Source: Nostoc sp. LEGE 06077
GTDB lineage: Bacteria; Cyanobacteriota; Cyanobacteriia; Cyanobacteriales; Nostocaceae
DNA length: 64,000 bases
Direction of reading: 5' to 3'
Assembly (NCBI RefSeq): GCF_015207705.1
Contig: NZ_JADEWI010000001.1
Span: forward strand, 274,956 to 338,955
The position numbers and the translations under genes were made by a program. The notes under the pieces are model-generated. The model was not told the origin of the DNA. It made no database searches and worked only from the letters and a program-made list of their open reading frames with translations. This document shows positions 26,186 to 35,497 of the stretch, piece after piece. Positions within the stretch are counted from its first letter, which is position 1; the number at the start of each line of letters is the position of its first letter.

Positions 26186-27673
26186 CAATACGGTTCAGTT
26201 AAGGCTGAAAGTCATGTAAATTAGGCATTGTTCCCAAGAATGGAAATTAAGTATCGTGCATCTGAGGGATTTTTCGTTTGTGTCTCCTGAGATACAAAAT
26301 GCTGACTTGCTGAAAGCAATCGAAATGGCTATTCCAGCAACGGCAATTGAACAGGCGATCGCTAAAACTCAAAGTGAAGAAGAACGCAAGCGGTCATTAC
26401 CAGCACAATTAGTGGTAAGCCTTGTAATCGCTATGAGTTTGTGGTCGAAAGACTCAATGCGGGATGTACTGAAGAACTTGATTGATGGTCTCTCCGAGGC
26501 ATGGATTAAGGTTGGGAAATACTGGCGAGTACCTTGTAAGTCAGCCATCACACAAGCTCGGCAGCGAATAGGCGCAAGAGTGATGAGCCAATTATTTCAT
26601 CAGTTAATACGACCAATGGCGACACAACAGACATTAGGAGCATTTCTAAATGGGCTAAGAATTGTAGTCATTGATGGCACATGTTTTGATGTCCCAGACA
26701 GCGAAGAAAATGCAAGAGTTTTTGGTCGTCCGAGCAGTCGCCCTGGAGCAATTGCAGCATTCCCAAAAGTAAGATTAGTCATCTTAGTAGAAGCAGGAAC
26801 ACACATAATATTTGATGCTTTAATGTGTCCATATCGTATGGGAGAACGAGTACGAGCGTTGAAATTATTACGCTCAGTACAGAGCGGGATGTTATTAATG
26901 TGGGATAGGGGTTTGCATTCCTATGCAATGGTACAGACAACAGTTTCCAAGGGTTGCGATTATGTGGGTAGAATCCAGAAGAATGTTAAATTTCTGGCAG
27001 AAAAACCTTTAGAAGACGGCTCCTATCTATCGTGGATTTACCCATGTGGAAAGCGAAGAAAAAAAGGGGGTCAGCCGCTAGCCGTGAGAGTTATTGAATA
27101 CACAATTGAGCATCCTGAAAACCCTACTGAACAACTCACATATCGCTTGATTACTAGCTTGTTAGACATTGAAAAATTCCCGGCAGAGTTGTTAGCCAAA
27201 GAATATCATCAACGATGGGAAGTAGAAAATACCATTGATGAATTAAAAATACATCTCTTGGGGCGAAAAACCCATGTTCGTTCCCAAAAGCCACGAGAAG
27301 TTGTACAAGAAGTGTATGGTTGGTTGTTGGGGCATTGGTCAGTCAGAGTGTTGATGTTTCAAGCTGCAACTAGTGCTTCTGTTCCTCCTTTGCGTCTAAG
27401 TTTTACAGGAACATTACGGGTCTTTCGTCGTGCCATTCCTAAATTTCAACATTTGCAATCAGAAGAATTCCCCCTTTTTTCGATTGGTTAACCGTAGAGA
27501 TTCTGGATAATTTATTACCCGAACGAATTCACCGTATTAATCCCAGAGTTGTGAAAAAACCTGTATCAAAGTTTCGTTCTAAAAAACTAAAACACAGAGG
27601 TACTGGAAAACGAGTAGAAGCTCCGAAATTTCACATCACTAATCAGCTTCTTAGCCTTAACTGAACCGTATTG
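26186..27673 (+). mobile_element. IS4-family insertion sequence (1488 bp)
   Basis: Perfect 21-bp terminal inverted repeats lie at 26186-26206 and 27653-27673 (outer end CAATACGGTTCAGTTAAGG). The element is flanked by direct repeats CAGTATAAGC at 26176-26185 and 27674-27683, a 10-bp target duplication. It carries one DDE transposase with the IS4 Y-R-E-K signature. The intact ends and duplication point to recent insertion. Confidence 0.95.
26256..27491 (+). CDS. IS4-family DDE transposase (frameshifted near its C-terminus)
   Basis: The reading frame from GTG 26256 gives 411 residues. The catalytic Asp residues are in VVIDGTCFDVPDS and LLMWDRGLHSY, and the Glu in YHQRWEVENTIDELK, which is the Y-x2-R-x3-E-x6-K signature of IS4 elements. 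The frame ends early at SEEFPLFSIG. In the -1 frame the protein continues from DWLTVEILDNLLPERI to a stop at 27664 within the right inverted repeat. The shift falls at a T6 run (27475-27480); one more T would restore the frame. This may be an inactivating deletion, a sequencing error or slippage used by the element. Confidence 0.92.
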   Translation: MHLRDFSFVSPEIQNADLLKAIEMAIPATAIEQAIAKTQSEEERKRSLPAQLVVSLVIAMSLWSKDSMRDVLKNLIDGLSEAWIKVGKYWRVPCKSAITQARQRIGARVMSQLFHQLIRPMATQQTLGAFLNGLRIVVIDGTCFDVPDSEENARVFGRPSSRPGAIAAFPKVRLVILVEAGTHIIFDALMCPYRMGERVRALKLLRSVQSGMLLMWDRGLHSYAMVQTTVSKGCDYVGRIQKNVKFLAEKPLEDGSYLSWIYPCGKRRKKGGQPLAVRVIEYTIEHPENPTEQLTYRLITSLLDIEKFPAELLAKEYHQRWEVENTIDELKIHLLGRKTHVRSQKPREVVQEVYGWLLGHWSVRVLMFQAATSASVPPLRLSFTGTLRVFRRAIPKFQHLQSEEFPLFSIG

Positions 27674-27683
27674 CAGTATAAGC

Positions 27684-27815
27684 ACCTTTGCTGCTAAAGC
27701 TTTTTTTGGCAATTTCCGCAAGATAACTTTTATATTCTTCTGGTAATTGAATTTGATTAATTTCAATTTCAGGTAGATTTTGATAAATTTCTAGAAGTTT
27801 TTCTCTATGATTCAT
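27684..27815 (-). pseudogene. Type II restriction endonuclease, 5' part
   Basis: Codons 1-44 of the split nuclease (starts MNHREKLLEIYQNLPEIEIN). The ATG at 27815 lies 2 bases after the methyltransferase TGA, indicating coupled translation. The frame runs without a break through the target duplication into the 3' part beyond the IS. Confidence 0.88.
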
Positions 27816-27817
27816 TA

Positions 27818-28888
27818 TCAAAGGGGCAATTCTAGTTGAATATGTGGCTCAATATAAGAATTTATATAATGATTAGGGATTACATTTTCAAGATTTGAAT
27901 TTTCAAAGAATTGTTTCTTAATTTGATTAGCAAGCTCATACATTACTGGTATAGCCACAGAATTACCTATTTGCTTATAACACTCTCCTAAATTACTATG
28001 GATTTTAAAACTAGTAGGGAAACCCATAATTCTATAACACTCTTTAATAGTTAATTTACGAACAGCTTTTTCTTCGGGGATATAAATAAAAAATCTACCG
28101 GAAGTCTCTTGAGAAGGTATTGTTGGATGTACACCTTTAATAGAATATATTCTATTAGGTTGATGATGAACCCTAGATAAATGCTCTGTATTTGGTCTAA
28201 TACCTGTTTTCCAAATATTTTTATTGCGATAACCTACAAAAATCAAACCAGAAGCTTGTTGTTTGGGGTTTTCTATCATTGTGTAATCTTGAGGATTTAA
28301 ATATTCAAAATCTCCTCCAGTACACAAAAATTCTTTTAGAGTAGGAAAAGGATAAGTTTTTTTGAGAAGGCCAAAATCAAATTTTTTATTTTTCGTAGCC
28401 ACAAATACTACTCTTTCTCTATTTTGCGGTAATCCAAAATCCTTAGAGTTAAGTATCTCGTAATTTACTTCATAACCGATATCTTCTAAGGAATATAGTA
28501 TAACTTCTAACGTTTTTCCTTGATCATGATGTAATATATGCTTAACGTTTTCAAGTACAACAACAGGTGGCTTAATATGTTCAATAATTTCGCAAATATG
28601 AAAAAATAGAGTACCTCTAGTGTCGTGAAAACCTTTTCTTCTTCCACAAATACTAAAAGGTTGACAAGGAAACCCCGCTGTTAAAACATCAAAGTAAGGT
28701 AGATTTTGTATATCAATCTTTCTAATATCATATTCTGGTATATCTCCAAAATTATTAAAGTAAACCTGTCGGCAGGCTTCATTAATTTCGCAGGAAAATA
28801 CACATTCATACTCAGCTTTTTCAAAAGCTAATCTAAAACCTCCAATTCCAGCAAATAAATCAGCAAATTTTAGTTTTGCTTCCTCCAT
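27818..28888 (-). CDS. DNA (cytosine-5-)-methyltransferase
   Basis: A 356-residue type II C5 methyltransferase with all key motifs in order: I (FADLFAGIGGFRLAFE) for AdoMet, IV (GFPCQPFSICG, catalytic Cys of PCQ), VI (ENVKHI), VIII (QNRERVVFVA), a target-recognition region of about 190-290, IX and X (IGNSVAIPV). It is complete and should be active. Its nuclease partner downstream has been cut by an IS, so it now acts as an orphan methylase. Base composition is lower in GC than the neighbouring uvrC and acsF, in keeping with horizontal arrival of the RM pair. The recognition site cannot be read from the sequence. Confidence 0.95.
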   Translation of the reverse strand: MEEAKLKFADLFAGIGGFRLAFEKAEYECVFSCEINEACRQVYFNNFGDIPEYDIRKIDIQNLPYFDVLTAGFPCQPFSICGRRKGFHDTRGTLFFHICEIIEHIKPPVVVLENVKHILHHDQGKTLEVILYSLEDIGYEVNYEILNSKDFGLPQNRERVVFVATKNKKFDFGLLKKTYPFPTLKEFLCTGGDFEYLNPQDYTMIENPKQQASGLIFVGYRNKNIWKTGIRPNTEHLSRVHHQPNRIYSIKGVHPTIPSQETSGRFFIYIPEEKAVRKLTIKECYRIMGFPTSFKIHSNLGECYKQIGNSVAIPVMYELANQIKKQFFENSNLENVIPNHYINSYIEPHIQLELPL

Positions 28889-28997
28889 AAAAATTACTAA
28901 AATACTGTTCTAAACGTCTGAGTAAAATATTATAACATAAGCTTTTTTAATAAGATTATTTTCACTCGTCGTGACACAAGGCAAAATAATGTATTTA

Positions 28998-29034
28998 CAA
29001 AAAAAGCATGGTATTAGTTAACTAATACCATGCC
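28998..29034 (-). terminator. Perfect palindromic terminator after acsF
   Basis: A 28-bp perfect palindrome (29006-29033, half-site GCATGGTATTAGTT) is followed on the minus strand by TTTTTTT. It lies 20 bases after the acsF stop. Confidence 0.88.
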
Positions 29035-29054
29035 CATCAAATTATCTTGGAAAT

Positions 29055-30131
29055 CTAACGAGCCATTCCATGAGCAGTAGCAGCATCAATTGGCTTCATC
29101 AAGTACAGCTTCAAGAAGTGCCAACCATTGGAGATATATAATGGCAACTTCTGGAAGATTTGCAGGAATTTGGGTGTGTTAGAGTTAGCGATCGCGCTCA
29201 ATTTTTCGTTATTCTGAATACATAAATCCAGGCGATCATAAAACTCTGGATTTTCCACATCCAAAATCACTGGGAAGACTCTACCCGCGGTTTCATTGGT
29301 TTGCTTGATCACGTAGATATCATATTCCCGTGCATCTAAACCAATAGAAGCGTAAAAGTCTTTGCGTTGGATGTCATTGAGATACATCGTCACAAACACA
29401 GACAACAGGAAGAAACGACTCCACAGTTTTGCTTTCCAGTCATTCAGCATTTGTGGCTGCGCTCTCATGATGGCATCAAAGAAATCACCATGACGATTTT
29501 CATCCTGACACCAATTTTCAAAGAACCGGAAAATTGGATAAATTCTGTCTTCGGGATGCGCTTCTAAATGACGATAAATGGTGATGTAACGCCAATAACC
29601 AATTTTTTCAGAGAGATAGGTGGCGTAGAAAATGAATTTGGGTTTAAAGAAAGTGTAATTGCGGCTCTTGGTCAAAAACCCTAAGTCGAGAGACAAATTA
29701 AAGTCTGACATCGCTTTATTCAAAAAGCCAGCGTGACGTGCTTCATCCCGTGACATGAGATTGAAACACTCAGCTAGGACGGGGCTTTTATCTTTTAAGC
29801 GGCGGCCTAATTCCTTATACAGCAAGAAGCCAGAAAATTCTGCTGTACAAGAACGCTCTAGAAATTCAATGAACAACTGGCGAGTTTCCCCGTCGATGTG
29901 ATCCCAGGATTGTTCAAACTCGGCATCCCGAACGAAGTGATGGCGGTTATAGTCTGTGCGGAACTCTTCTAAGATGGCTTGTAACTCATCTTCATTTACA
30001 GAGATGTCCATCCGTGCCATCTCATCAAAATCGGTAGTATAAAACCGTGGTGTTAATAAGGTTTCTTTTGCCGGGACTTTAATCCCTGGCCGTATTTCTT
30101 CAAAGCCTGGTTTTTTGAGGGAATCTACCAT
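29055..30131 (-). CDS. acsF: Mg-protoporphyrin IX monomethyl ester oxidative cyclase (aerobic)
   Basis: A 358-residue di-iron enzyme that closes the fifth ring of chlorophyll using oxygen, acting at the thylakoid/cytoplasmic membrane. Two metal-ligand motifs are plain: [17 protein letters not shown] with RDEARHAGF, and [17 protein letters not shown]. Length and the start [18 protein letters not shown] match the cyanobacterial AcsF (ChlA) form. Cyanobacteria often have two copies used at different oxygen levels; which copy this is cannot be told. It has a strong terminator and about 300 bases of upstream DNA, so it is a single-gene unit. ChlM, the preceding enzyme of the pathway, is encoded 14 kb away in this window. 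Confidence 0.96.
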   Translation of the reverse strand: MVDSLKKPGFEEIRPGIKVPAKETLLTPRFYTTDFDEMARMDISVNEDELQAILEEFRTDYNRHHFVRDAEFEQSWDHIDGETRQLFIEFLERSCTAEFSGFLLYKELGRRLKDKSPVLAECFNLMSRDEARHAGFLNKAMSDFNLSLDLGFLTKSRNYTFFKPKFIFYATYLSEKIGYWRYITIYRHLEAHPEDRIYPIFRFFENWCQDENRHGDFFDAIMRAQPQMLNDWKAKLWSRFFLLSVFVTMYLNDIQRKDFYASIGLDAREYDIYVIKQTNETAGRVFPVILDVENPEFYDRLDLCIQNNEKLSAIANSNTPKFLQIFQKLPLYISNGWHFLKLYLMKPIDAATAHGMAR

Positions 30132-30431
30132 GTCTTGATTGCCACGAGTGTATTATCTTGATTACGCCTTTTGGGTGACGCTCCTTTGTTGCGATCGCTA
30201 ACGGCAGTTCTTCCTAGGGAAAACCCCTTGGCTCTAGCCTTTCCTTTTGAGAGAAGACCAGACTGCCTCAGATGAAAGCAAAGGTAATGCTCTCATAAGA
30301 CGCAGCAAAGGACAATAATTAGTTTGTATAAATTTCAGTCTACCAAGGGGCAACGGAAAACTGGTATGTGAAACGTTAAGAGTTGCAACAATACTTCAAG
30401 CTTTTTTCTTGTGACTCTCAACAATCGGCAA
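30132..30431. other. Intergenic region upstream of acsF
   Basis: Contains the acsF promoter region (minus strand) and the end of the next minus-strand gene's transcript. One HIP1 site is present; I see no gene. Confidence 0.4.
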
Positions 30432-33305
30432 TTATTTCATCGCTGTTGCTTTCGGACAGGCGTAAGCATTAGACCTTAAAGGATTATCGGCCGCCCCAGA
30501 TACATCAGAAATTAGAGTAACTTCCCCCGCACCGTTGAACACCCAACCATTGGCAGGTACAATTGCCACTGTTTTGTTTATGGAAGGTGATTTCGTCATT
30601 ACAGGTTGATTTCTCATCGCTACAATCTCTCTACCGCGAGTATCTGACCATAGAACATCATTACCTAGAAGGTCATAAGGATTGTCCGGTAATCCACCAC
30701 GTCCCGTCACAATAAATTGGCTGTTGCTATTCTCGTCATCTTTTGAACAATCCGCTGCCAATAATCTTGAGCTATCAACAATAGTCGTAGGTAATTCACT
30801 TAAGCCCTGGATAGGATTAACTTCTGGGGTAGTAATGGTAACTTCTCCATTGATTCCCAGTTGAGAACTAGCAGTAATGTCACTAAAGTTAGTATCTCTG
30901 AAACGCGACGCAATCCCAAAAATACTTTGGGCTGTAATATCGACTCTGCCACCTCTACCATTAAAAGCATTGGCGCTAATATCACTATTTTCAGAAGGGA
31001 TAGCAATTAAAAATTTAGTGTTTATACTGATATTTCCCCCATTACCTCCGGCGTTAGCAGTACCGGCATTGGCGGAAATACTACTATTATTTCGCAGTAA
31101 TACAATATCTCTAATGTTGAGATTAATATTTCCGCCTTCACCAGCGGTTGTTCCAGTGGTGATTGTTCCCAAATTATTAAGTTGTAAAGAACGAGTATTT
31201 ACTGTGATATTGCCAGCATTGGCGCGTTCAGTACCTCGCACACGAGCAAACAAACCACTATTAGCACCATCATTATCAATTGATTCAGTGCCAAATTGTT
31301 CCACACGCGCTGCAAAAGTGCGATCGCTACCAGTAATTCTCACCCCATTTTTTGCTTCGATAGTAATATTACCTGCATTCCCACTATTGAATGCACTGGT
31401 CAAAATTTGACCACCACCAGCCAAATCAACGGTGTTAGCAATAATATTAATGTTACCTCCGTCACCAGCACTCCTACTACGGGCGCTGATGACTGCTCCA
31501 TCTATTACCTGCAAACTTATAGTTTTAATATCAATATTTCCTGCATTTCCAGATGCTGTAAGATTCCTTTCATTCTCAGTGCTAGTAAAGAACCCTGAAA
31601 TCAATAATCCTGATTGTGAATCTGGAGAAAATCCTATCAGTTTGACTGACTCAGTAGCATTAATTTGAATGTTTCCTCCATTTTTTGAACCAGTGGTTCT
31701 GGATAAAATTGCAGCACCATTCGCTAAAGTTAAAGTCCTAGCTGTAATATCAATTAGTCCTGGATTAGCAATGCCATTGGTTTCACTTCTAATAGAACTT
31801 CTATTATCCAAAAAAAGTCCTTGAGTATTAATTACTATATTGCCAGCAGAGCCAGTACTCGATGAAGATGTGTCCAAAGAAGAACCATCAGTTAAAAATA
31901 TGTCTCTAGCTCGGATATTAATATTGCCAGCATTACCAGTGCTATTATTATTAGAACGAGTGTTGATGAAACTATTCTGTAACACAAGAGAATTGTTTGC
32001 TTTTATTAATACTCCATTTGTAGTGCCACTCCCTGAAGTGATAGCACTTAATCCAGTCGCGCTACTTGATACATCGCTATTTATATAAACTGAATCAGCC
32101 ACAATTTGAATACCGCCTGTGTTGCCTATCGAACCATCATTAACATCACTACTAATAGTACTGTTATTAAGTGACAGTGACTCTGCCTGAATATGAATCC
32201 CGTTTGTATCACCTGTGGCTGAAGATAAAAATGCTCCAATATCACTCCTAATAAAACTATCACTTAAAGAAAATGACTTAGCATTGATATAAATACCACC
32301 AGTATTGCCAGTAGCTAACAGAAAAAGTTCTCCAAGATTATTGCTAATTGTACTCTGTTTAATATTTATCCTTTCCGTTGCATTAAGGGTAATATCTCCC
32401 GCCTGAGTTCCATCGCCGATAATACCATTTGTCAGATTACTTCCTATAATTTCTAAATTTCTGGCATTGATAGTCAAACTACCGCCACCATTAGATACTA
32501 CATTTGCAGATCCATTGATAATTGAAATATCGCCTCGCGCTAAGTTCTGGGGATAACTCAAATGCAGATTCTGATTATTTGCATTCAGTTCTACACTTCC
32601 CTCTCCTGTTACTGCGCCTAACTCAATTCGTCCACCTGGAGCAGATAAATTTCCGCCATCTAAAAAAACATTACCACCTAGTAATAATAAACTTTGACCA
32701 TTAGGAACTGATAGACCAACTACAGATTGTGTAGATGGGTTTTGATATGTAGATTGATTGGTAATAGAAGAACTAACAATTTGGTTGAATAAAAAAGCCG
32801 AAGGATTAACTGTGAGCAATGCTGGATTATTTGGCACAGATGCGCTGAAAGAACCTTGATTACCAAATGCGATCGCATTTGCTGTTGTAGCTACAAATGA
32901 GCCACCAACATTTAAACTAGCATTAGGGCCAAATAAAATTCCATGAGGATTCAGCAAAAATAAGTTTGGACTACCAATTCCAGAAGTTTTGAGAGTTCCA
33001 AAAATATCAGAACGGCTTCCACCAGTTACTCGAACTAAAATGTTTTGAATATTTGCACTAGGATTGACAAAATCTGCTGTGTGCATTTCAGGAATACTAA
33101 ATTGCTGAAAACTATGAAAAAGGTTATTACCTGCTACACTACCCTCTGTAATTTTCCATCTGTTCATATTATCTAGAGGTGCAACAGCAGAATTGTTGGG
33201 TAAGGTTGTATCAGTAACAATTTGAGCCTGAGATAAGTCCATAAAAGGTAGACTGCACCAGATTGTTGCACTAATGATGCAAGAGGTAAATATGTAATTT
33301 TTCAT
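30432..33305 (-). CDS. Filamentous-haemagglutinin-type exported protein (TPS domain)
   Basis: A 957-residue exported protein. A signal peptide (IFTSCIISATIWCSLPF) is followed by the two-partner-secretion domain (about 30-260) with the family motifs FHSFQQFSIP, NPSANIQNILVRVTGG, NPHGILFGPNASLNVGGSF and TANAIAFG. The rest, to about 830, is a long series of beta-helix repeats (SLTINARNLEI, GNIDIKTISLQV, GNINIIANTVDL, GNITVNTRSLQL). A C-terminal domain (NDVLWSDTRGREIVA and PANGWVFNGAGEVTLI) is shared by cyanobacterial members. It would cross the outer membrane through a TpsB channel, but none is encoded beside it. It is a likely surface or released adhesin. Confidence 0.92.
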   Translation of the reverse strand: MKNYIFTSCIISATIWCSLPFMDLSQAQIVTDTTLPNNSAVAPLDNMNRWKITEGSVAGNNLFHSFQQFSIPEMHTADFVNPSANIQNILVRVTGGSRSDIFGTLKTSGIGSPNLFLLNPHGILFGPNASLNVGGSFVATTANAIAFGNQGSFSASVPNNPALLTVNPSAFLFNQIVSSSITNQSTYQNPSTQSVVGLSVPNGQSLLLLGGNVFLDGGNLSAPGGRIELGAVTGEGSVELNANNQNLHLSYPQNLARGDISIINGSANVVSNGGGSLTINARNLEIIGSNLTNGIIGDGTQAGDITLNATERINIKQSTISNNLGELFLLATGNTGGIYINAKSFSLSDSFIRSDIGAFLSSATGDTNGIHIQAESLSLNNSTISSDVNDGSIGNTGGIQIVADSVYINSDVSSSATGLSAITSGSGTTNGVLIKANNSLVLQNSFINTRSNNNSTGNAGNINIRARDIFLTDGSSLDTSSSSTGSAGNIVINTQGLFLDNRSSIRSETNGIANPGLIDITARTLTLANGAAILSRTTGSKNGGNIQINATESVKLIGFSPDSQSGLLISGFFTSTENERNLTASGNAGNIDIKTISLQVIDGAVISARSRSAGDGGNINIIANTVDLAGGGQILTSAFNSGNAGNITIEAKNGVRITGSDRTFAARVEQFGTESIDNDGANSGLFARVRGTERANAGNITVNTRSLQLNNLGTITTGTTAGEGGNINLNIRDIVLLRNNSSISANAGTANAGGNGGNISINTKFLIAIPSENSDISANAFNGRGGRVDITAQSIFGIASRFRDTNFSDITASSQLGINGEVTITTPEVNPIQGLSELPTTIVDSSRLLAADCSKDDENSNSQFIVTGRGGLPDNPYDLLGNDVLWSDTRGREIVAMRNQPVMTKSPSINKTVAIVPANGWVFNGAGEVTLISDVSGAADNPLRSNAYACPKATAMK

Positions 33306-33637
33306 AATTATTTGTACTTAAGATAATTATTAATTGGATTCAATCAAGCTATTTAATATATAAATGATTAAACCTGAACAGTGTTAGAAGTTTTTTGTAA
33401 CACTGTGCTTAACTAATATTGTTTCAATAACCTGATAAGCCGAAGCTTATGGCACAATAAATTCCCAACTTACAGACATTGTTCAAATAGCCGCACCTTG
33501 TAAGGTAACGGCTACCTTTAACTGAACTCTATTGAATTTTCTCTGAGCTAAATATTGCTGGGTTTATTCTTGAAGGAAAAGTTTTTTCTGATACTTACCC
33601 AGTTTTATAAACATACTCAACTATGTAATTTATATAA
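33306..33637. other. Intergenic region with a hairpin and an IS-end-like sequence
   Basis: A hairpin AAGGTA-acggc-TACCTT (33502-33518) runs into TTTAACTGAACTCTATTG (33517-33534), which closely resembles the right end of the IS at 26186-27673 (TTAACTGAACCGTATTG). No gene is seen. Confidence 0.5.
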
Positions 33638-34105
33638 CTATGGGCAGCCTACTAGATTAACTTCATAATTCATTTTGTAAGATCCGTAGTCAAGTGGTTG
33701 CAAAGGTGTAATTGTAGAATTCGCAACAGAAACTGTTTTTTGCCCTTGGTATTTTGTAGTAGCTTCAACAAATTTTACAGTCACTAGATTACTAAAACAG
33801 GAATTAAGAGTAACTGGTAATTCTTGTCCTGGAGCAATTGCTATTGGCCCCATAGTTTGTCCAGTTTCTTGAATATTGACATATACTTGACCAGGTTTAG
33901 TACTAAAATTCTTTATAGATTTCAAGCGTAAGTAACTGCTTGTAGGGAGTGCTAAGACTACGGGCGGTTGCATACCAATTTTGGATAGAATACCCATTTG
34001 CTCTGTAATTGAAGCTAAGGCATCATTTCCAGGAACAAGCATGGTTATAGTTAGAGTGACTACGAAAAATAATTTCAATAGCCAATTTTGCCAAACTTGA
34101 AACAT
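33638..34105 (-). CDS. Hypothetical secreted protein
   Basis: A 155-residue protein I do not recognise. It has a signal peptide (LLKLFFVVTLTITMLVPG, cleavage near ALA). The mature part is beta-rich (SYLRLKSIKNF, GQVYVNIQETGQTMGPIAIAPGQELPVTL, NLVTVKFVEAT) with two Cys (NSCFS and the C-terminal VGCP) that could form a disulphide. The pattern suggests a small immunoglobulin-like domain. It lies about 330 bases upstream of the TPS protein on the same strand, so a shared surface role is possible but unproved. Confidence 0.7.
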   Translation of the reverse strand: MFQVWQNWLLKLFFVVTLTITMLVPGNDALASITEQMGILSKIGMQPPVVLALPTSSYLRLKSIKNFSTKPGQVYVNIQETGQTMGPIAIAPGQELPVTLNSCFSNLVTVKFVEATTKYQGQKTVSVANSTITPLQPLDYGSYKMNYEVNLVGCP

Positions 34106-34502
34106 ATCAATAACTCCTGATTAACAGCAATGAATTTGGCCTATCATTTATAAAATAATGTGCTGCTTACCATATCTTGGCAGCTACACTATCCATGAGA
34201 TTTAGAGTATTTTATCTGACTCTATTTCACTGATTTTATCTAGAACTAAGGCTTGAATTTATACTACTTCTAAATCCGGCTATTTGCTGGTTAAATTTTG
34301 TATTTTTTTTAAATAAAAATAATTTAAAATCTGTTGCATTTCTCATAGTGTTAGTAGCCAAAAGGATATTAAAAAAATTCTCAGGAAACAAGAGGAAACC
34401 TCAAATTGGGTTCTTTCTATTACTTCCTGAGATATGCTTCCTTTGGCAAAACAAAGGATTGGTTTGTAACAATAGTTTACGGAGTTATTCTTTATAGAAT
34501 AT
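34106..34502. other. Intergenic region
   Basis: AT-rich sequence between two minus-strand genes with no ORF or RNA gene that I can support. Confidence 0.4.
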
Positions 34503-35135
34503 CTAATTTCTACCTAACCATTTTTGACTGTTCAAACGCCGTACTAAACCAAATACCAACAAGTCAAGGGTAGTTTTGCGTTCGTCAATTAAGAAGGACT
34601 CAAGGGTACTAGTTTTTTTGCCTTCGTTGCAGGAAAATCCTTTTTGCCCTTGAATATCTTCATCGGGGAAATAGACATTAAATTGACGCTGACCATTTTG
34701 CCAACTGCCGATAACTTGCCAGTATTCTTCATCCGCTGGTAAACCAGCGATGGGCAGCTTTTGTTTAGCGAAAGACAATTGTAAATCTTTTACGCCTTCC
34801 TCTGCGATCGCCTTTTGCAAAGCTGGTAAGTACTCTTGTTGGATAAACTCTGGAAACGGTTTATCTTCAACTGCTGGGGCTTTCTCTTTTTTGGCGGCTT
34901 TAGCGGCGGCGGGTTTTTCTTCGCCATCTGCGGCTTTAGCGGCGGCTGGTTTCGCAGCGTTAGGGTTAGCTTTGGGGTTGGCTGCTTTGGGATCTGGTGT
35001 GTTGGCAGTAGGTATATTTGTAGCTACTGGTTCGCTGGTGCTGGGGGCGTTTGCTTCAGCGACAGTGGGAGCTTGTTTGTCCACAGTGCTGGGAGCTACC
35101 TCTCCCGCTTGATTGTGATTGGTTTCGTCTGCCAT
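34503..35135 (-). CDS. DUF2996 family protein with low-complexity N-terminus
   Basis: A 210-residue cytoplasmic protein. The first 95 residues are an Ala/Pro/Lys-rich disordered tail (AAKPAAAKAADGEEKPAAAK). The folded part (about 97-210) begins PFPEFIQQEYLPALQKAI and contains LQLSFAKQKLPI, YWQVIGSWQNGQRQFNVYFPDEDIQGQKGFSC and ESFLIDERKTTLDLLVFGLVRRLNSQKWL, which match the cyanobacterial/plastid DUF2996 family. The family is restricted to oxygenic phototrophs and its role is not established. The Ala/Lys repeats give long open frames on the opposite strand that are not genes. Confidence 0.82.
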   Translation of the reverse strand: MADETNHNQAGEVAPSTVDKQAPTVAEANAPSTSEPVATNIPTANTPDPKAANPKANPNAAKPAAAKAADGEEKPAAAKAAKKEKAPAVEDKPFPEFIQQEYLPALQKAIAEEGVKDLQLSFAKQKLPIAGLPADEEYWQVIGSWQNGQRQFNVYFPDEDIQGQKGFSCNEGKKTSTLESFLIDERKTTLDLLVFGLVRRLNSQKWLGRN

Positions 35136-35497
35136 TGCTCAGGTCAATCCTTTATCTAGCTTTCAGAGCGATCGCTCACCTTTCTGTACTAATTTATCTT
35201 GATTTTGACATATAAGAGCTAGTTGATAGTCAAGAGTTAATAGTCCATAGTCAAAAGTCAATGGTTCATAGTTAAAAACCTGATATTTCTCTAGCAAAAT
35301 TTAGGATTACTGAGTATTACTGGTATAGGAAGGGAACAGGGAACGGGGAACAGGCAATAGGTAAGAAGCAATAAAAGTTGACTGAGTTTTTTTCTCCAAA
35401 TCAAATATGAGTTCCATATAAGGATTTAGTCTTCTTGCTGCTGCACGGATCACGATTAGGAGAAAAAGCCTTTTTACTTGTACTTTGTTGTACAAGT
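35136..35497. repeat. Intergenic region with TAGTCAA-type heptamer repeats
   Basis: A run of degenerate heptamers (TAGTCAA, TAGTCCA, AAGTCAA, TAGTTAA) spans about 35224-35277, and a GGGAACA-type repeat lies at about 35330-35355. No gene is seen. Confidence 0.55.

Noticed and set aside
30877..32088. Several plus-strand frames opposite the TPS protein
   Set aside because: They mirror the beta-helix repeats on the minus strand and have Leu/Pro/Ala-rich nonsense composition.
34750..35159. Plus-strand Ala/Gly-rich frames
   Set aside because: Antisense of the Ala/Lys/Pro-rich tail of the DUF2996 protein.
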